Shown: positions 17,047 through 25,841 of the stretch, piece by piece
How the letters are laid out: each line of letters begins with the position of its first letter
How positions within the stretch are numbered: position 1 is the first letter of the stretch
Source: Bovifimicola ammoniilytica
GTDB lineage: Bacteria > Bacillota > Clostridia > Lachnospirales > Lachnospiraceae
Direction of reading: 5' to 3'
Length of the DNA: 64,000 nucleotides
Assembly (NCBI RefSeq): GCF_025567085.1
Contig: NZ_JAOQJN010000011.1
Span: 12,560 to 76,559 of the forward strand
Notes under the pieces: generated by a model
The model's database searches: none
The model's input: the letters and a program-made list of their open reading frames with translations, nothing else
Told to the model about the DNA's origin: nothing
Made by a program: the position numbers and the translations under genes

Positions 17047-17844
17047 CTAATTACACTTATATTCTAATCTGATTTTATCAGCTATAAGTGCAATGAATTC
17101 TGAATTAGTAGGTTTACCCTTACCATTATTTACAGTATATCCGAATAATTCATCTATAGTATCCATTTTTCCTCTTGTCCATGCAACTTCTATCGCGTGT
17201 CTTATTGCTCTTTCAACTCTGCTTGGCGTAGTATTATTCTTCTTAGCAATTGTTGGATATAAAATCTTCGTTATCGAATTGAGCATCTCCATGTCATTAA
17301 TTGACATTATAATTGCATCTCGAAGAAACTGATATCCCTTAATATGCGCCGGTACACCTACCTCGTGAATGATATTTGTAACATCACTTTCAAGATTTCT
17401 TTCTATGTATTCTTTTTTATTCTCGAATGAATTAATCTTTCTAGGCTCCAGACTCTTCTTTTTAATACTGTTCTTCATATGCTTTACACGATTTAATACC
17501 ATCTCATTATCAAATGGTTTCATAATGTAATAACATGCTCCAAGGTTAAAAGCATCATCTGTTATAGTCTCTCTTCCAACAGCTGATAATACGATAAATG
17601 CAGGCTTCTTTTTCATAGTTGAATTCTTATTTATCTTGTCCATAACCGCAAGTCCATCAAATTTCGGCATAATTACATCTATTAATGCAACATCAGGTTC
17701 CTGTTTAGCAATAACATTAATTGCCTCTTCACCATTTTTTGCCTTACCAACTACCTCAATCTCTTCATCACTGCTAAGTAAATCGTCTAATATCTGCAAA
17801 ATTCTTTCATTGTCTTCTGCTATAACAACATTAAGCTTTTCCAT
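17047..17844 (-). CDS. spo0A: Stage 0 sporulation protein A (response regulator)
   Basis: The 265-residue master regulator of sporulation. The receiver domain (about 1-125) has the acidic pocket AEDNE, the phosphoacceptor in ALIDVIMPKFDG, and the FVLSAVG and IMKPFD switch segments. The C-terminal DNA-binding domain carries HEVGVPAHIKGYQFLRDAI and the recognition region TPSRVERAIRHAIEVAWTRG. Upstream are a strong promoter and two candidate 0A boxes, suggesting autoregulation. It lies downstream of spoIVB as in Bacillus and Clostridium, but a two-gene kinase unit is inserted between them. Confidence 0.97.
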   Translation of the reverse strand: MEKLNVVIAEDNERILQILDDLLSSDEEIEVVGKAKNGEEAINVIAKQEPDVALIDVIMPKFDGLAVMDKINKNSTMKKKPAFIVLSAVGRETITDDAFNLGACYYIMKPFDNEMVLNRVKHMKNSIKKKSLEPRKINSFENKKEYIERNLESDVTNIIHEVGVPAHIKGYQFLRDAIIMSINDMEMLNSITKILYPTIAKKNNTTPSRVERAIRHAIEVAWTRGKMDTIDELFGYTVNNGKGKPTNSEFIALIADKIRLEYKCN

Positions 17845-17888
17845 TTCCCCTTAATCCTCCTGTTTATTTCTATTTTTTAACATACATT

Positions 17889-17953
17889 ATTATATATTTT
17901 CATACAAATTATTGCAACTGAATATCATCGTATAATTTCGACACAATTCGACT
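17889..17953 (-). promoter_or_regulatory. spo0A promoter with two candidate 0A boxes
   Basis: On the minus strand TTGCAA, 17 bases, TATAAT forms a near-consensus sigma-A promoter (17889-17917). About 20 bases upstream of the -35 lie AGTCGAA (17947-17953) and TGTCGAA (17937-17943) as direct repeats ten bases apart, matching the Spo0A target TGTCGAA. This fits phosphorylated Spo0A acting on its own gene. Confidence 0.7.
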
Positions 17954-17997
17954 TTTATGTTTTATCTGTATTTGCCGATATTGTTTTCTAAGACTAT

Positions 17998-20187
17998 TTA
18001 TATGCTTTCTTTCATTTCACAATAATATTTTCCGATAATCTCCTTTAACTCAGTTGTGTTAAGAGGTTTTGAAAGATGTCCGTTCATACCCGCTTTAATA
18101 CTGATTTCAATATCATCTGTATATGCATTGGCGGTCATAGCAATAATTGGAATGGTCTTAGAATCAGCACGTTCTAACTTTCTGATATAACGTGTTGCAT
18201 CAAGTCCATTCATGACCGGCATCATTATATCCATTAAGATTATGTCAAATTCACCTGTCTCTGATTCGTTGAATATATCAACACATTCTTTACCATTTAT
18301 GGCTTTCGTTATAATTGCCCCCTCATTTTCAAGCAAGAATTCTATTATCTCCATATTGATAGCATTATCTTCAACCACTAAAATCTTAGCTCCATTTATT
18401 GAATAATGACTAATATTATCCGTTATCTTAGCTGTTTCTTCAGATGTATTAAGTGCAAATGGGATTGTAATTATAAATTTAGTTCCCTTGCCAAGTTCAC
18501 TTGTAAATGTGATTGTACCATTCATCTGATCAACTAATTCTTTTACAATTGCAAGCCCTAAACCCGTTCCTGTATACTTAGGTCTGACAGGAATATCCTC
18601 CTGTGCAAATGGTTCAAATGCTTTCCTTTGAAACTCTTTGCTCATACCGATTCCCGTATCTTCACAGATAAATCTTACATTTACCATTTTATCATCTTTA
18701 TATACAATAGATCTTTCAAATTTAACCATACCATTTTCATTGTTATACTTAATGGCATTGCTGATTATATTCTGTAATATCTGCTGTAAATGTAAAGGAC
18801 TTCCAATAACTAATATATGTTCTTTTCTGTTTTTTCCCCAGTCTATACTGATTCCACAATCAGATGCCCTTATTTCCAGCATCGGAATAATTGCATCTAT
18901 TATCTCTTTTATATCAAATGATTTTTCTTCTAATCTAATCTCACCGGACTCTAATTTATTCATATCCAAAACACTATTAACAAGATCAAGCAAAAAACCT
19001 GATGCATCCATAATCTTATTAAGACATTCTATCTGTTTAGCTTCATTTCCGATATTATGTCTGCTAATTTCAACCATTCCTCGTATTCCATTAATAGGTG
19101 TCCTTATGTCATGACTCATTCGCCTGAGAAAATCTGTTTTTGCACTATTAGCTCTCTTCTCCTGTTCCATTGATTTATAGAGTTGTTTCTGATATTCTTT
19201 CAATTGTGCTAAGTTATTATTTGCAATCAAGTAATATATTATAGATAAAAGTAATAAAAATATAAGAAAAATAACCAGACTATAGAAAATAACTATTCTT
19301 CTTGTTTCAAATACTTTTTTTTCATTAAAAAAAGCAAATACCCTATACCCGTTTATTTCAGAACCTCTTCCATACCACGTCTTATTCTCTGTATTTAATT
19401 TAATCATTTTGTCTAACTCAATCAGATTATCAATGTTAAATATCTTATAACACATTTCCGTTTTAAGTCCACGTAGCCTTTTAGAATTAGATGCAACAAT
19501 ATTATCTTCATCTGTAACAACAATAATTCCGTTCATTTTAATTATACAATCAGCAAATAATGAATCTAAACTATATCCATTATCAGTTTTTGCTAAGTCA
19601 CAGGCATTATATATAACAACTAATCCATTGGAACTTTCACAATAGCATGCTACAAAATCATAGCTTTCACCATCTCTTTTTATACGTGTCATATATGATT
19701 TCTGATGATATTTAAGGATATCGCTTACCATTTCACTATGTATTAAGTTATACCAGTATTCATAACCTTTATTATCTGTATTAGTTTCCATTACAACATT
19801 AAGACTATTATCAATAACCATAGCACCTGTTATATGCTGATCATCTATATAATCTTCTAATTCACCAATACCAAATTCACCATCTCGCAATAACGCATTA
19901 TTTAATTCTGTATTCTTCTCCTGAATAACTATCAGGCTATTTGTTCTGTCATTTAATACTGTATTCTCATAATTATTAATATTCTTCTCCAAATACAGTA
20001 TTGTCTTTTTAGAAATTTTGTCTGTCGCTTTCATATCACGATTAGTAAGTACAATATATTCTATAAAAATGATTATTACACCAATTAAAATCGCCAGAAA
20101 AAATATATTTATCTTCCTACATTTTCTTCTAGAAGCCTGATTTATTTCAACATTTAATTCTTTTAACTTTTTACTGCCTTTTCTCAT
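17998..20187 (-). CDS. Membrane hybrid sensor histidine kinase
   Basis: A 729-residue protein with a transmembrane helix (about 28-48), an extracellular sensor region of about 250 residues, a second membrane helix (about 300-325) and a short coiled stretch. The cytoplasmic part has HisKA (SHDIRTPINGIRGM with phosphoacceptor His), HATPase with NIISNAIKYNNENG, DTGIGMS and GTGLGLAIVKEL, and a C-terminal receiver (KILVVEDNAIN, phosphoacceptor Asp in ILMDIMMPVMNG). It is 27 bases downstream of a solute-binding lipoprotein gene, a likely ligand-sensing partner. Its place directly before spo0A suggests, but does not prove, a role in feeding phosphate toward sporulation. Confidence 0.93.
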   Translation of the reverse strand: MRKGSKKLKELNVEINQASRRKCRKINIFFLAILIGVIIIFIEYIVLTNRDMKATDKISKKTILYLEKNINNYENTVLNDRTNSLIVIQEKNTELNNALLRDGEFGIGELEDYIDDQHITGAMVIDNSLNVVMETNTDNKGYEYWYNLIHSEMVSDILKYHQKSYMTRIKRDGESYDFVACYCESSNGLVVIYNACDLAKTDNGYSLDSLFADCIIKMNGIIVVTDEDNIVASNSKRLRGLKTEMCYKIFNIDNLIELDKMIKLNTENKTWYGRGSEINGYRVFAFFNEKKVFETRRIVIFYSLVIFLIFLLLLSIIYYLIANNNLAQLKEYQKQLYKSMEQEKRANSAKTDFLRRMSHDIRTPINGIRGMVEISRHNIGNEAKQIECLNKIMDASGFLLDLVNSVLDMNKLESGEIRLEEKSFDIKEIIDAIIPMLEIRASDCGISIDWGKNRKEHILVIGSPLHLQQILQNIISNAIKYNNENGMVKFERSIVYKDDKMVNVRFICEDTGIGMSKEFQRKAFEPFAQEDIPVRPKYTGTGLGLAIVKELVDQMNGTITFTSELGKGTKFIITIPFALNTSEETAKITDNISHYSINGAKILVVEDNAINMEIIEFLLENEGAIITKAINGKECVDIFNESETGEFDIILMDIMMPVMNGLDATRYIRKLERADSKTIPIIAMTANAYTDDIEISIKAGMNGHLSKPLNTTELKEIIGKYYCEMKESI

Positions 20188-20214
20188 ATCTTAAATACTC
20201 TGTCTTTCCTTAAT

Positions 20215-21018
20215 TCACTCTCTGTCTATATAAGCCTCTTGGGGACTTATATCATATTTATCTAAAATATTTTCAATCGTTCCATCTTTTCTCATATCTT
20301 CGAGTGTATCAGAAAGTTTATGTATTAACTCTTTATTTTTATAATTATTTAGAAATGCAACACCTAATTCAGATATATATAAATTCTCATCAAGGACATA
20401 ATAATCACCATTATTTTCATCGATAAACTTATTCAATGTGCTTTCATGTCCTGCAATGGCATCTACATATCCCTCTCTTAAGCATGCAAATACTTCTTTT
20501 ATATCAGAAAAACTATATACATCTTCAACTTCAGGTATTCTGTTATCTAATCTCTTTAGGAAAATCTCCTCTGGTTTTCCAGTAACCTGTACGGCTATTT
20601 TCTTATCCTTAAGTCCCTCTATTGTCTTTATATTACTTTCTGCACTGACCACTATAACCTGATGACTATACATATATGGTCCTGCCCATTGATACTCATT
20701 TTCTCTTCCTGTCATCGTATAACTTCCCCAGATGCAATCAATATTTCCTGCTTCTAATTCACTATCCTTGTTATCCCATATAATATTCTTAAATACCGGT
20801 TTGTATCCGATTCTTCTACAAGCCTCTTTCGCAAGTTCTACATCAATTCCTACTGTCTTTCCCTGCTCATTAATAAAATAATATGGGTCATAATTATCAC
20901 TCCCGATAATTAACTGTGGTAAATCAACATCACTTTTTCTCTTTTTATTCTTATTGCAACCCACACACAAACACATAGCCACTATTCCGACACATATCGC
21001 AAATATATATTTTCTCAT
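20215..21018 (-). CDS. Family 3 extracellular solute-binding lipoprotein
   Basis: A 267-residue lipoprotein: signal peptide followed by a lipobox (MCLCVGC) with the lipidated Cys near residue 21. The mature part has the amino-acid-binding protein fold, with PQLIIGSDNYDPYYFINEQG, GIDVELAKEACRRIGY and the DCIWGSYTMTGRE hinge segment. No permease or ATPase genes are next to it; instead the hybrid kinase follows at once, so it more likely presents a ligand to the kinase than feeds a transporter. The start is the ATG behind AAGGTGG; the upstream GTG overlaps that site. Confidence 0.9.
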   Translation of the reverse strand: MRKYIFAICVGIVAMCLCVGCNKNKKRKSDVDLPQLIIGSDNYDPYYFINEQGKTVGIDVELAKEACRRIGYKPVFKNIIWDNKDSELEAGNIDCIWGSYTMTGRENEYQWAGPYMYSHQVIVVSAESNIKTIEGLKDKKIAVQVTGKPEEIFLKRLDNRIPEVEDVYSFSDIKEVFACLREGYVDAIAGHESTLNKFIDENNGDYYVLDENLYISELGVAFLNNYKNKELIHKLSDTLEDMRKDGTIENILDKYDISPQEAYIDRE

Positions 21019-21175
21019 ATAATCCACCTTTTTTAGTATTTTCCCATTTTACCATAGTACATTGATACATAATCAAATTAATTTTCTTAATTATACTTAT
21101 AAATTGAGATATTGTCTATAATTTATCGACAAATTATAGGCAAAAATTTTACATAAGCTCGTAAAAACCTTACTT

Positions 21176-21303
21176 GTCCAAGCAAGGCTCGTAAAAGCTC
21201 TGCTTTTCCTCGCTGCGTGGCTTTCGCCACATAAAAATCAGAAATATAAGTTCATCTTGTGAGCAAGCTCACGATGACTTCTATTCCTGATTTTTGCTTG
21301 GAC
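21176..21303 (-). repeat. Inverted-repeat-bounded palindromic element
   Basis: GTCCAAGCAA (21176-21185) and TTGCTTGGAC (21294-21303) form perfect 10-bp terminal inverted repeats around 128 bases. Inside are a GTGGC/GCCAC hairpin (21217-21230) and a long imperfect hairpin (21233-21295) whose core is GTGAGC-AA-GCTCAC and whose outer arms are AAAAATCAG / CTGATTTTT. It ends at the base before the spoIVB stop codon triplet. It looks like a small MITE-type or palindromic unit that may also serve as the spoIVB terminator. Confidence 0.7.
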
Positions 21304-22533
21304 TCAATGTTTTAGCATATTTTCTATAAAAATGCCGTAGCCTTTAGTTGAATTGTTTATGAATACATGGGTTACTGCACCGATTATCTTACCATTCTGT
21401 ACTATCGGACTCCCACTCATTCCCTGAACTATGCCACCTGTCTTATCTAAGAGCTCTTCATCTGTAATCTCGATAACCATTCCCTTATTTTTATGGCTGT
21501 TAGAATAGTCTACCTTAATTATTTCAATTTCATAATCCTTTATAGTTCCATCTACAGTGCATCTTATGATTGCTTTTCCTTTTTTTACGTCCTGTTTAAG
21601 TCCTATATCCATATACTCAAATGTACATTCATTTATAAGCATTTCATTTGCCTGTCCAAAAATCCCATGATTAGTATTACTATTTATTGTTCCATATTCT
21701 TTGTTTTTTTCATAAGAAATAGATCCTAACAAACCACCAGGACTTCCGTTTTTTCCTTTTTTGATTCCCCATATGTCAGCCTTATATAAAATGCCATTGA
21801 TTGAGCCAAGTAGTTTACCGGTGTCCACATCACTTATACCATGTCCTAAAGCACCGAATTTACCATCTTTTGTAATAAAAGTCAGAGTTCCTATTCCCTG
21901 CGAATCATCTCTTACCCATATACCAATCTTATATTCATTATTTCCAACACATACAGGTGTTACTTTAACTTTTATTTCATTGCCATTTCTTCTAATTCCA
22001 AGAATAATATCCTTACTTCCATATTTGTTAATTAAAAATGTTAATTGTGATTTTGTATTAACTTCTATATCATTTAGCGAAAAAATATAATCATTTTCTA
22101 AGATTATATTTTCTGCCGGATAGCTTACATTACCGTTTGAATCTGTCACTTTTCCAGTTCCTATAATCATTACACCATTTGTCTGTAAATATATACCTAT
22201 GGGAATACCACATGGCATAATCTGTGTTTTATCAATCACATTTACTTCCACAGTTTTTGCAGGAATTAATCCAAATATTTTCGTTTGTAAATTGTATTTT
22301 TCACTTATAAAATGTCCACTACTATTATTAGATTTAGAAGATGCTTCAACACTTTCGGCTTTAATTTCAAAGGATACCGGAAAATGTAAATTAATTTTTG
22401 CATCCTCTGTTGAATACACATTTATCTCATCTGGTATATTATCATTTAAGTATTTATATGAATATATTCCCGTAAAAAAGATTCCAAATATAAATAATCC
22501 AATTAATGTCTTTCTATATTTTTTTAATCTCAT
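21304..22533 (-). CDS. spoIVB: SpoIVB sporulation signalling peptidase (S55)
   Basis: A 409-residue serine peptidase made in the forespore; in Bacillus it triggers pro-sigma-K processing by cleaving SpoIVFA. It has an N-terminal membrane anchor (about 10-28), a PDZ domain (about 95-170) and the S55 domain with catalytic His in GALGHGISD and Ser in GIVQGMSGSPIVQNGK. The start MRLKKYRK follows GGAGTGTTTTT; the frame is open 29 codons further but lacks a ribosome binding site. The Shine-Dalgarno lies in a long hairpin (22535-22599). Confidence 0.95.
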   Translation of the reverse strand: MRLKKYRKTLIGLFIFGIFFTGIYSYKYLNDNIPDEINVYSTEDAKINLHFPVSFEIKAESVEASSKSNNSSGHFISEKYNLQTKIFGLIPAKTVEVNVIDKTQIMPCGIPIGIYLQTNGVMIIGTGKVTDSNGNVSYPAENIILENDYIFSLNDIEVNTKSQLTFLINKYGSKDIILGIRRNGNEIKVKVTPVCVGNNEYKIGIWVRDDSQGIGTLTFITKDGKFGALGHGISDVDTGKLLGSINGILYKADIWGIKKGKNGSPGGLLGSISYEKNKEYGTINSNTNHGIFGQANEMLINECTFEYMDIGLKQDVKKGKAIIRCTVDGTIKDYEIEIIKVDYSNSHKNKGMVIEITDEELLDKTGGIVQGMSGSPIVQNGKIIGAVTHVFINNSTKGYGIFIENMLKH

Positions 22534-22534
22534 A

Positions 22535-22599
22535 AAAACACTCCATTCCATATAATATTTATGTGTTCTATAAATTATTATATGATAATGGAGTGTTTT
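22535..22599 (-). promoter_or_regulatory. Hairpin enclosing the spoIVB ribosome binding site
   Basis: On the transcribed strand AAAACACTCCAT...CATATAATA pairs with TATTATATG..ATGGAGTGTTTT, a stem of about 20 pairs with small bulges. The 3' arm includes the spoIVB Shine-Dalgarno GGAG and is followed by T's. It could be the recN terminator, a translational lock on spoIVB in read-through transcripts, or both. Confidence 0.65.
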
Positions 22600-22606
22600 C
22601 AAACTG

Positions 22607-24298
22607 TTAATTGTTAACAAGACTCTTCATTTCTCTTGCATTGTCTAAAACTGTTTTGGTTATTTCCACACCACCTAACATTCTGGCTAATTCATTAACG
22701 GATTCTTCATCATCAAGAAGATAAATATTTGTTTCGGTAATATTGTCTTTAACTTCTTTCTCAATAAGATAATGATTATCAGCCATTGCTGCAATCTGTG
22801 GTAAATGCGTTATACAGATAATCTGATGAATTTTACTTATTTCCTTCATTCGCTCTGCAACCATCTGTGCAGTTCTTCCACTTATTCCGGTATCAATTTC
22901 ATCAAAAATTAATGTTTCAATATCGTCTCTCTTAGCCATAATAGTCTTTATACCTAACATTATTCTTGATAATTCACCACCTGAGGCTACTTTACTCAAT
23001 GGCTTTAAATCTTCTCCTGGATTAGTAGCAATTACAAATTCTATATCATCTCTTCCATTTTCCCTGAAATGTTCACATTTGTTAAATTCGATATTAAATC
23101 TTGCATCTAAGAAATTTAATCCTTTTAACACATTTTCAATGTTATCTGCTAATACACTTGCATTTTTCTTTCTTCTTTCAGTTAATTTTTCACTTAATTG
23201 ATCAAGTTTTTCTTCAGATACTTTTATCTTATCTAAAATAAGGTTCTTTCTATTCTCTAAATCAATAAGTTTATTTAACTTTTCTTCCTGTGAATTTCTG
23301 TATTCTAAAATATTTTTAACAATATCATTATGAACTTTTTTCTGTTCATATTTTTGTCTTAAGCGGTTAAGTTCATCTAATCTTTGTTCAACAGCTATTG
23401 TCTCCTCTTCATCGAAAGACATATTATCAACGTATTCCTTTACAGCTCTTACCGTATCCTGGCAAATGCTTTCTAAATCCATAAGACTTTCAGTTATTCC
23501 ATCAATATCTTTGTCTAATTCACTTGCACTCTGTGCTGTTTTCAAGGCATTACTTATGCGGTCTGAAGTTCCATCAAAACCGCCGCCACCTAATAATTCA
23601 TATACCTCATTCATCTTAAAAATTATATCTTTTGCAGATGACATCTTCTTATAAGCTTCTTCAACTTCTTCATATTCGCCATATTTAAGATGTGCATTAT
23701 CTATTTCATCTATTTCGAACTGGCAGAATGATATTTCCCTGTTTCTTGCATCATCATCAATATCATACTCTTTAAGTTCATCTTTAAGGCTCTGATATAC
23801 CTGATATTCATTTTTGAGCTCATTTTTTAAATCTTTGATATCTTCTTCTGCAAAATCGTCCAGGATTACTAACTGTTTATCTCTCTTTAATAATGACTGG
23901 TGGTCGTGCTGACCATGAATATCAATCAATAATTCCGTTACATTCTTAAGTGCTGAGACATTAAAAGTTTCCCCATTTACTTTAATTGTACTTCTTCCGT
24001 TCAAAATTTTTCTAGAAATAATCAATTGTCCATCCTCTTCAATGCTTACACCCATATTATGTAATTTATCGACAATATTTCTATTCTGAAGTGAGAATAC
24101 TAATTCCACTAATGCCTCTTTTTTATCATCTCTTACCATATCCTTAGATAATTTCCCACCGAGGGCTATTAAAATCGAACCAATAATAATTGATTTACCC
24201 GCACCTGTCTCACCTGTAAGTATATTAAGTCCCTCATTAAAATATACATCAGCTTCCTTAATCAGTGCTAAATTTCTTACATTTACATTAATTAACAT
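22607..24298 (-). CDS. recN: DNA repair protein RecN
   Basis: A 563-residue SMC-like ATPase acting in double-strand break repair. Walker A GETGAGKSIIIGSILIAL lies near residue 30, followed by the IDIHGQHDHQSLL segment typical of RecN. A central coiled-coil region (about 150-370) follows, with an ABC-like signature at VASGGELSRIMLGIK and Walker B in TLIFDEIDTGISG. Length is normal. It lies between argR and spoIVB in the order conserved across Firmicutes. Confidence 0.97.
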   Translation of the reverse strand: MLINVNVRNLALIKEADVYFNEGLNILTGETGAGKSIIIGSILIALGGKLSKDMVRDDKKEALVELVFSLQNRNIVDKLHNMGVSIEEDGQLIISRKILNGRSTIKVNGETFNVSALKNVTELLIDIHGQHDHQSLLKRDKQLVILDDFAEEDIKDLKNELKNEYQVYQSLKDELKEYDIDDDARNREISFCQFEIDEIDNAHLKYGEYEEVEEAYKKMSSAKDIIFKMNEVYELLGGGGFDGTSDRISNALKTAQSASELDKDIDGITESLMDLESICQDTVRAVKEYVDNMSFDEEETIAVEQRLDELNRLRQKYEQKKVHNDIVKNILEYRNSQEEKLNKLIDLENRKNLILDKIKVSEEKLDQLSEKLTERRKKNASVLADNIENVLKGLNFLDARFNIEFNKCEHFRENGRDDIEFVIATNPGEDLKPLSKVASGGELSRIMLGIKTIMAKRDDIETLIFDEIDTGISGRTAQMVAERMKEISKIHQIICITHLPQIAAMADNHYLIEKEVKDNITETNIYLLDDEESVNELARMLGGVEITKTVLDNAREMKSLVNN

Positions 24299-24323
24299 AT
24301 TTTCTCCATTCTGTAAGCACTTT

Positions 24324-24776
24324 TTAAACTCTTTCTAACAGTTTATTTAACTTATCCATTACAATCAAAGTATCATCTGTACTCTTTATCGCACACATTA
24401 TCGTATCATCACCTGCTATGCAGCCGACAATTTCATTCCATTCCATAGCATCTAATGCTGCTGCGACAGCCATCGCCATTCCCGATACAGTCTTAATAAC
24501 TAAAATATTCTGTGCCATTGCCATTGAAACAAAACCATCCTTAAGTATTCTTATATACTTATCATTCATTTCATAAAGATTGCCCTGCAATACAACATAT
24601 TTCTGCTTGCCATCAACAGACTGCTTTATCAGTTTCAACTGTCTTATGTCTCTTGAAACAGTTGCCTGTGTAACATTATAGCCACATTTATTAAGTAAAT
24701 CAGCTAATTCATCCTGAGTTTCGATGTCATACTGATTAATTAATTCAATGATTTTACTGTGACGTTCTAATTTCAT
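24324..24776 (-). CDS. argR: Arginine repressor ArgR
   Basis: A 150-residue regulator of arginine metabolism. The N-terminal winged helix has DELADLLNKCGYNVTQATVS followed by RDIRQLKL. The C-terminal hexamerization and arginine-binding domain ends with IVGCIAGDDTIMCAIKS. I start at MKLERHSKIIEL because GGAGGTTAGC lies just upstream; 13 further upstream codons are open but without such a site. It lies between nadK and recN, in the conserved Firmicute position. Confidence 0.95.
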   Translation of the reverse strand: MKLERHSKIIELINQYDIETQDELADLLNKCGYNVTQATVSRDIRQLKLIKQSVDGKQKYVVLQGNLYEMNDKYIRILKDGFVSMAMAQNILVIKTVSGMAMAVAAALDAMEWNEIVGCIAGDDTIMCAIKSTDDTLIVMDKLNKLLERV

Positions 24777-24828
24777 CTTTGCTAACCTCCATTCTCTAAA
24801 TATATTTGAAATCAAAAATCTGAGTTTA

Positions 24829-25686
24829 TTAATTCATTTTATTATGCAGCACTTCAACAAAACTCATTCTGTTTAATTTCATAATCTTTGTGCTGAGATG
24901 CGATTTACTAACCTCTATTATATCTCCTGCTTTCAATATAAACGAAGAATTTCCATCGAAATATGCTTTAGTATCATTATCATCCGAATGTCTGTTAGAA
25001 CAGATTTCAATTTTAATATCCGAATCAGCTGATAATACTATACTTCTCTGACTTAGTGTATGAGAGCAGATTGGAGTAATTACCATTATATTTGCACACG
25101 GTTCTAAAATTGGTCCACCCGCCGAAAGATTATATGCTGTTGAGCCAGTTGGAGTAGCAATAATTACCCCGTCTGCACTATAGAGATTTAAGTATTCATT
25201 ATTAACATAGATTTTAAAATCTATTACCCTTAAGTTACCAGCTCTGCCAAACACTATGTCATTAAGAGAAATATCTTTATATACTACCTTGCCATCTCTG
25301 TATACTGAACCACTTAACATAATTCTTGACTCTATTTTGCATTTATTATTCATAATCATTTCAAGGGTTTCTTCTAGATTATCCTGTTCAATTTCAGCAA
25401 GGAATCCTAAATGTCCCATATTTACTCCGATTAATGGAATATCTAAGGTTCTTAAATCTCTCGCTGCCTGAATAAGTGTTCCATCTCCACCTATTACAAT
25501 AATACAATCTGTATCTTTATCCACGTCTTCAGGATTAGTGTATCTCATATTAACATTTTTCTGAGTTGATGGCATCGAATTTACCTTGCAGTCCATATTA
25601 TGACTTTCAAGAAAACTCACTATTTTCTTTGTTGTTTTAAATTCATAATCCTTTGAAACATTAGAAACTATATAAAATTTTTTCAT
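24829..25686 (-). CDS. nadK: NAD kinase
   Basis: A 285-residue enzyme that phosphorylates NAD to NADP. The IVIGGDGTLIQAARDL motif lies near residue 65, the GHLGFLAEIE segment near 92, and the TPTGSTAYNLSAGGPILEP active-site motif near 180. It lies between tlyA and argR, probably in one operon with both. Motifs and length are complete. Confidence 0.96.
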   Translation of the reverse strand: MKKFYIVSNVSKDYEFKTTKKIVSFLESHNMDCKVNSMPSTQKNVNMRYTNPEDVDKDTDCIIVIGGDGTLIQAARDLRTLDIPLIGVNMGHLGFLAEIEQDNLEETLEMIMNNKCKIESRIMLSGSVYRDGKVVYKDISLNDIVFGRAGNLRVIDFKIYVNNEYLNLYSADGVIIATPTGSTAYNLSAGGPILEPCANIMVITPICSHTLSQRSIVLSADSDIKIEICSNRHSDDNDTKAYFDGNSSFILKAGDIIEVSKSHLSTKIMKLNRMSFVEVLHNKMN

Positions 25687-25841
25687 CTATTCTCAATTCC
25701 TTATATTGGTTAAAGTAACATAGCATATATTTTAGAATATATCATTGTATATAGCTATATATCTGTATGATATTTTAAACCTATATGTAGTTTTTATAAC
25801 TATATGTAGTCTTAATGCATAACAGATTAAATATTTGTATT

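Noticed and set aside
25687..25841. AT-rich gap with repeated CTATATGTAGT
   Set aside because: Two imperfect copies only, no array structure, no gene; not enough for a CRISPR or operator call.
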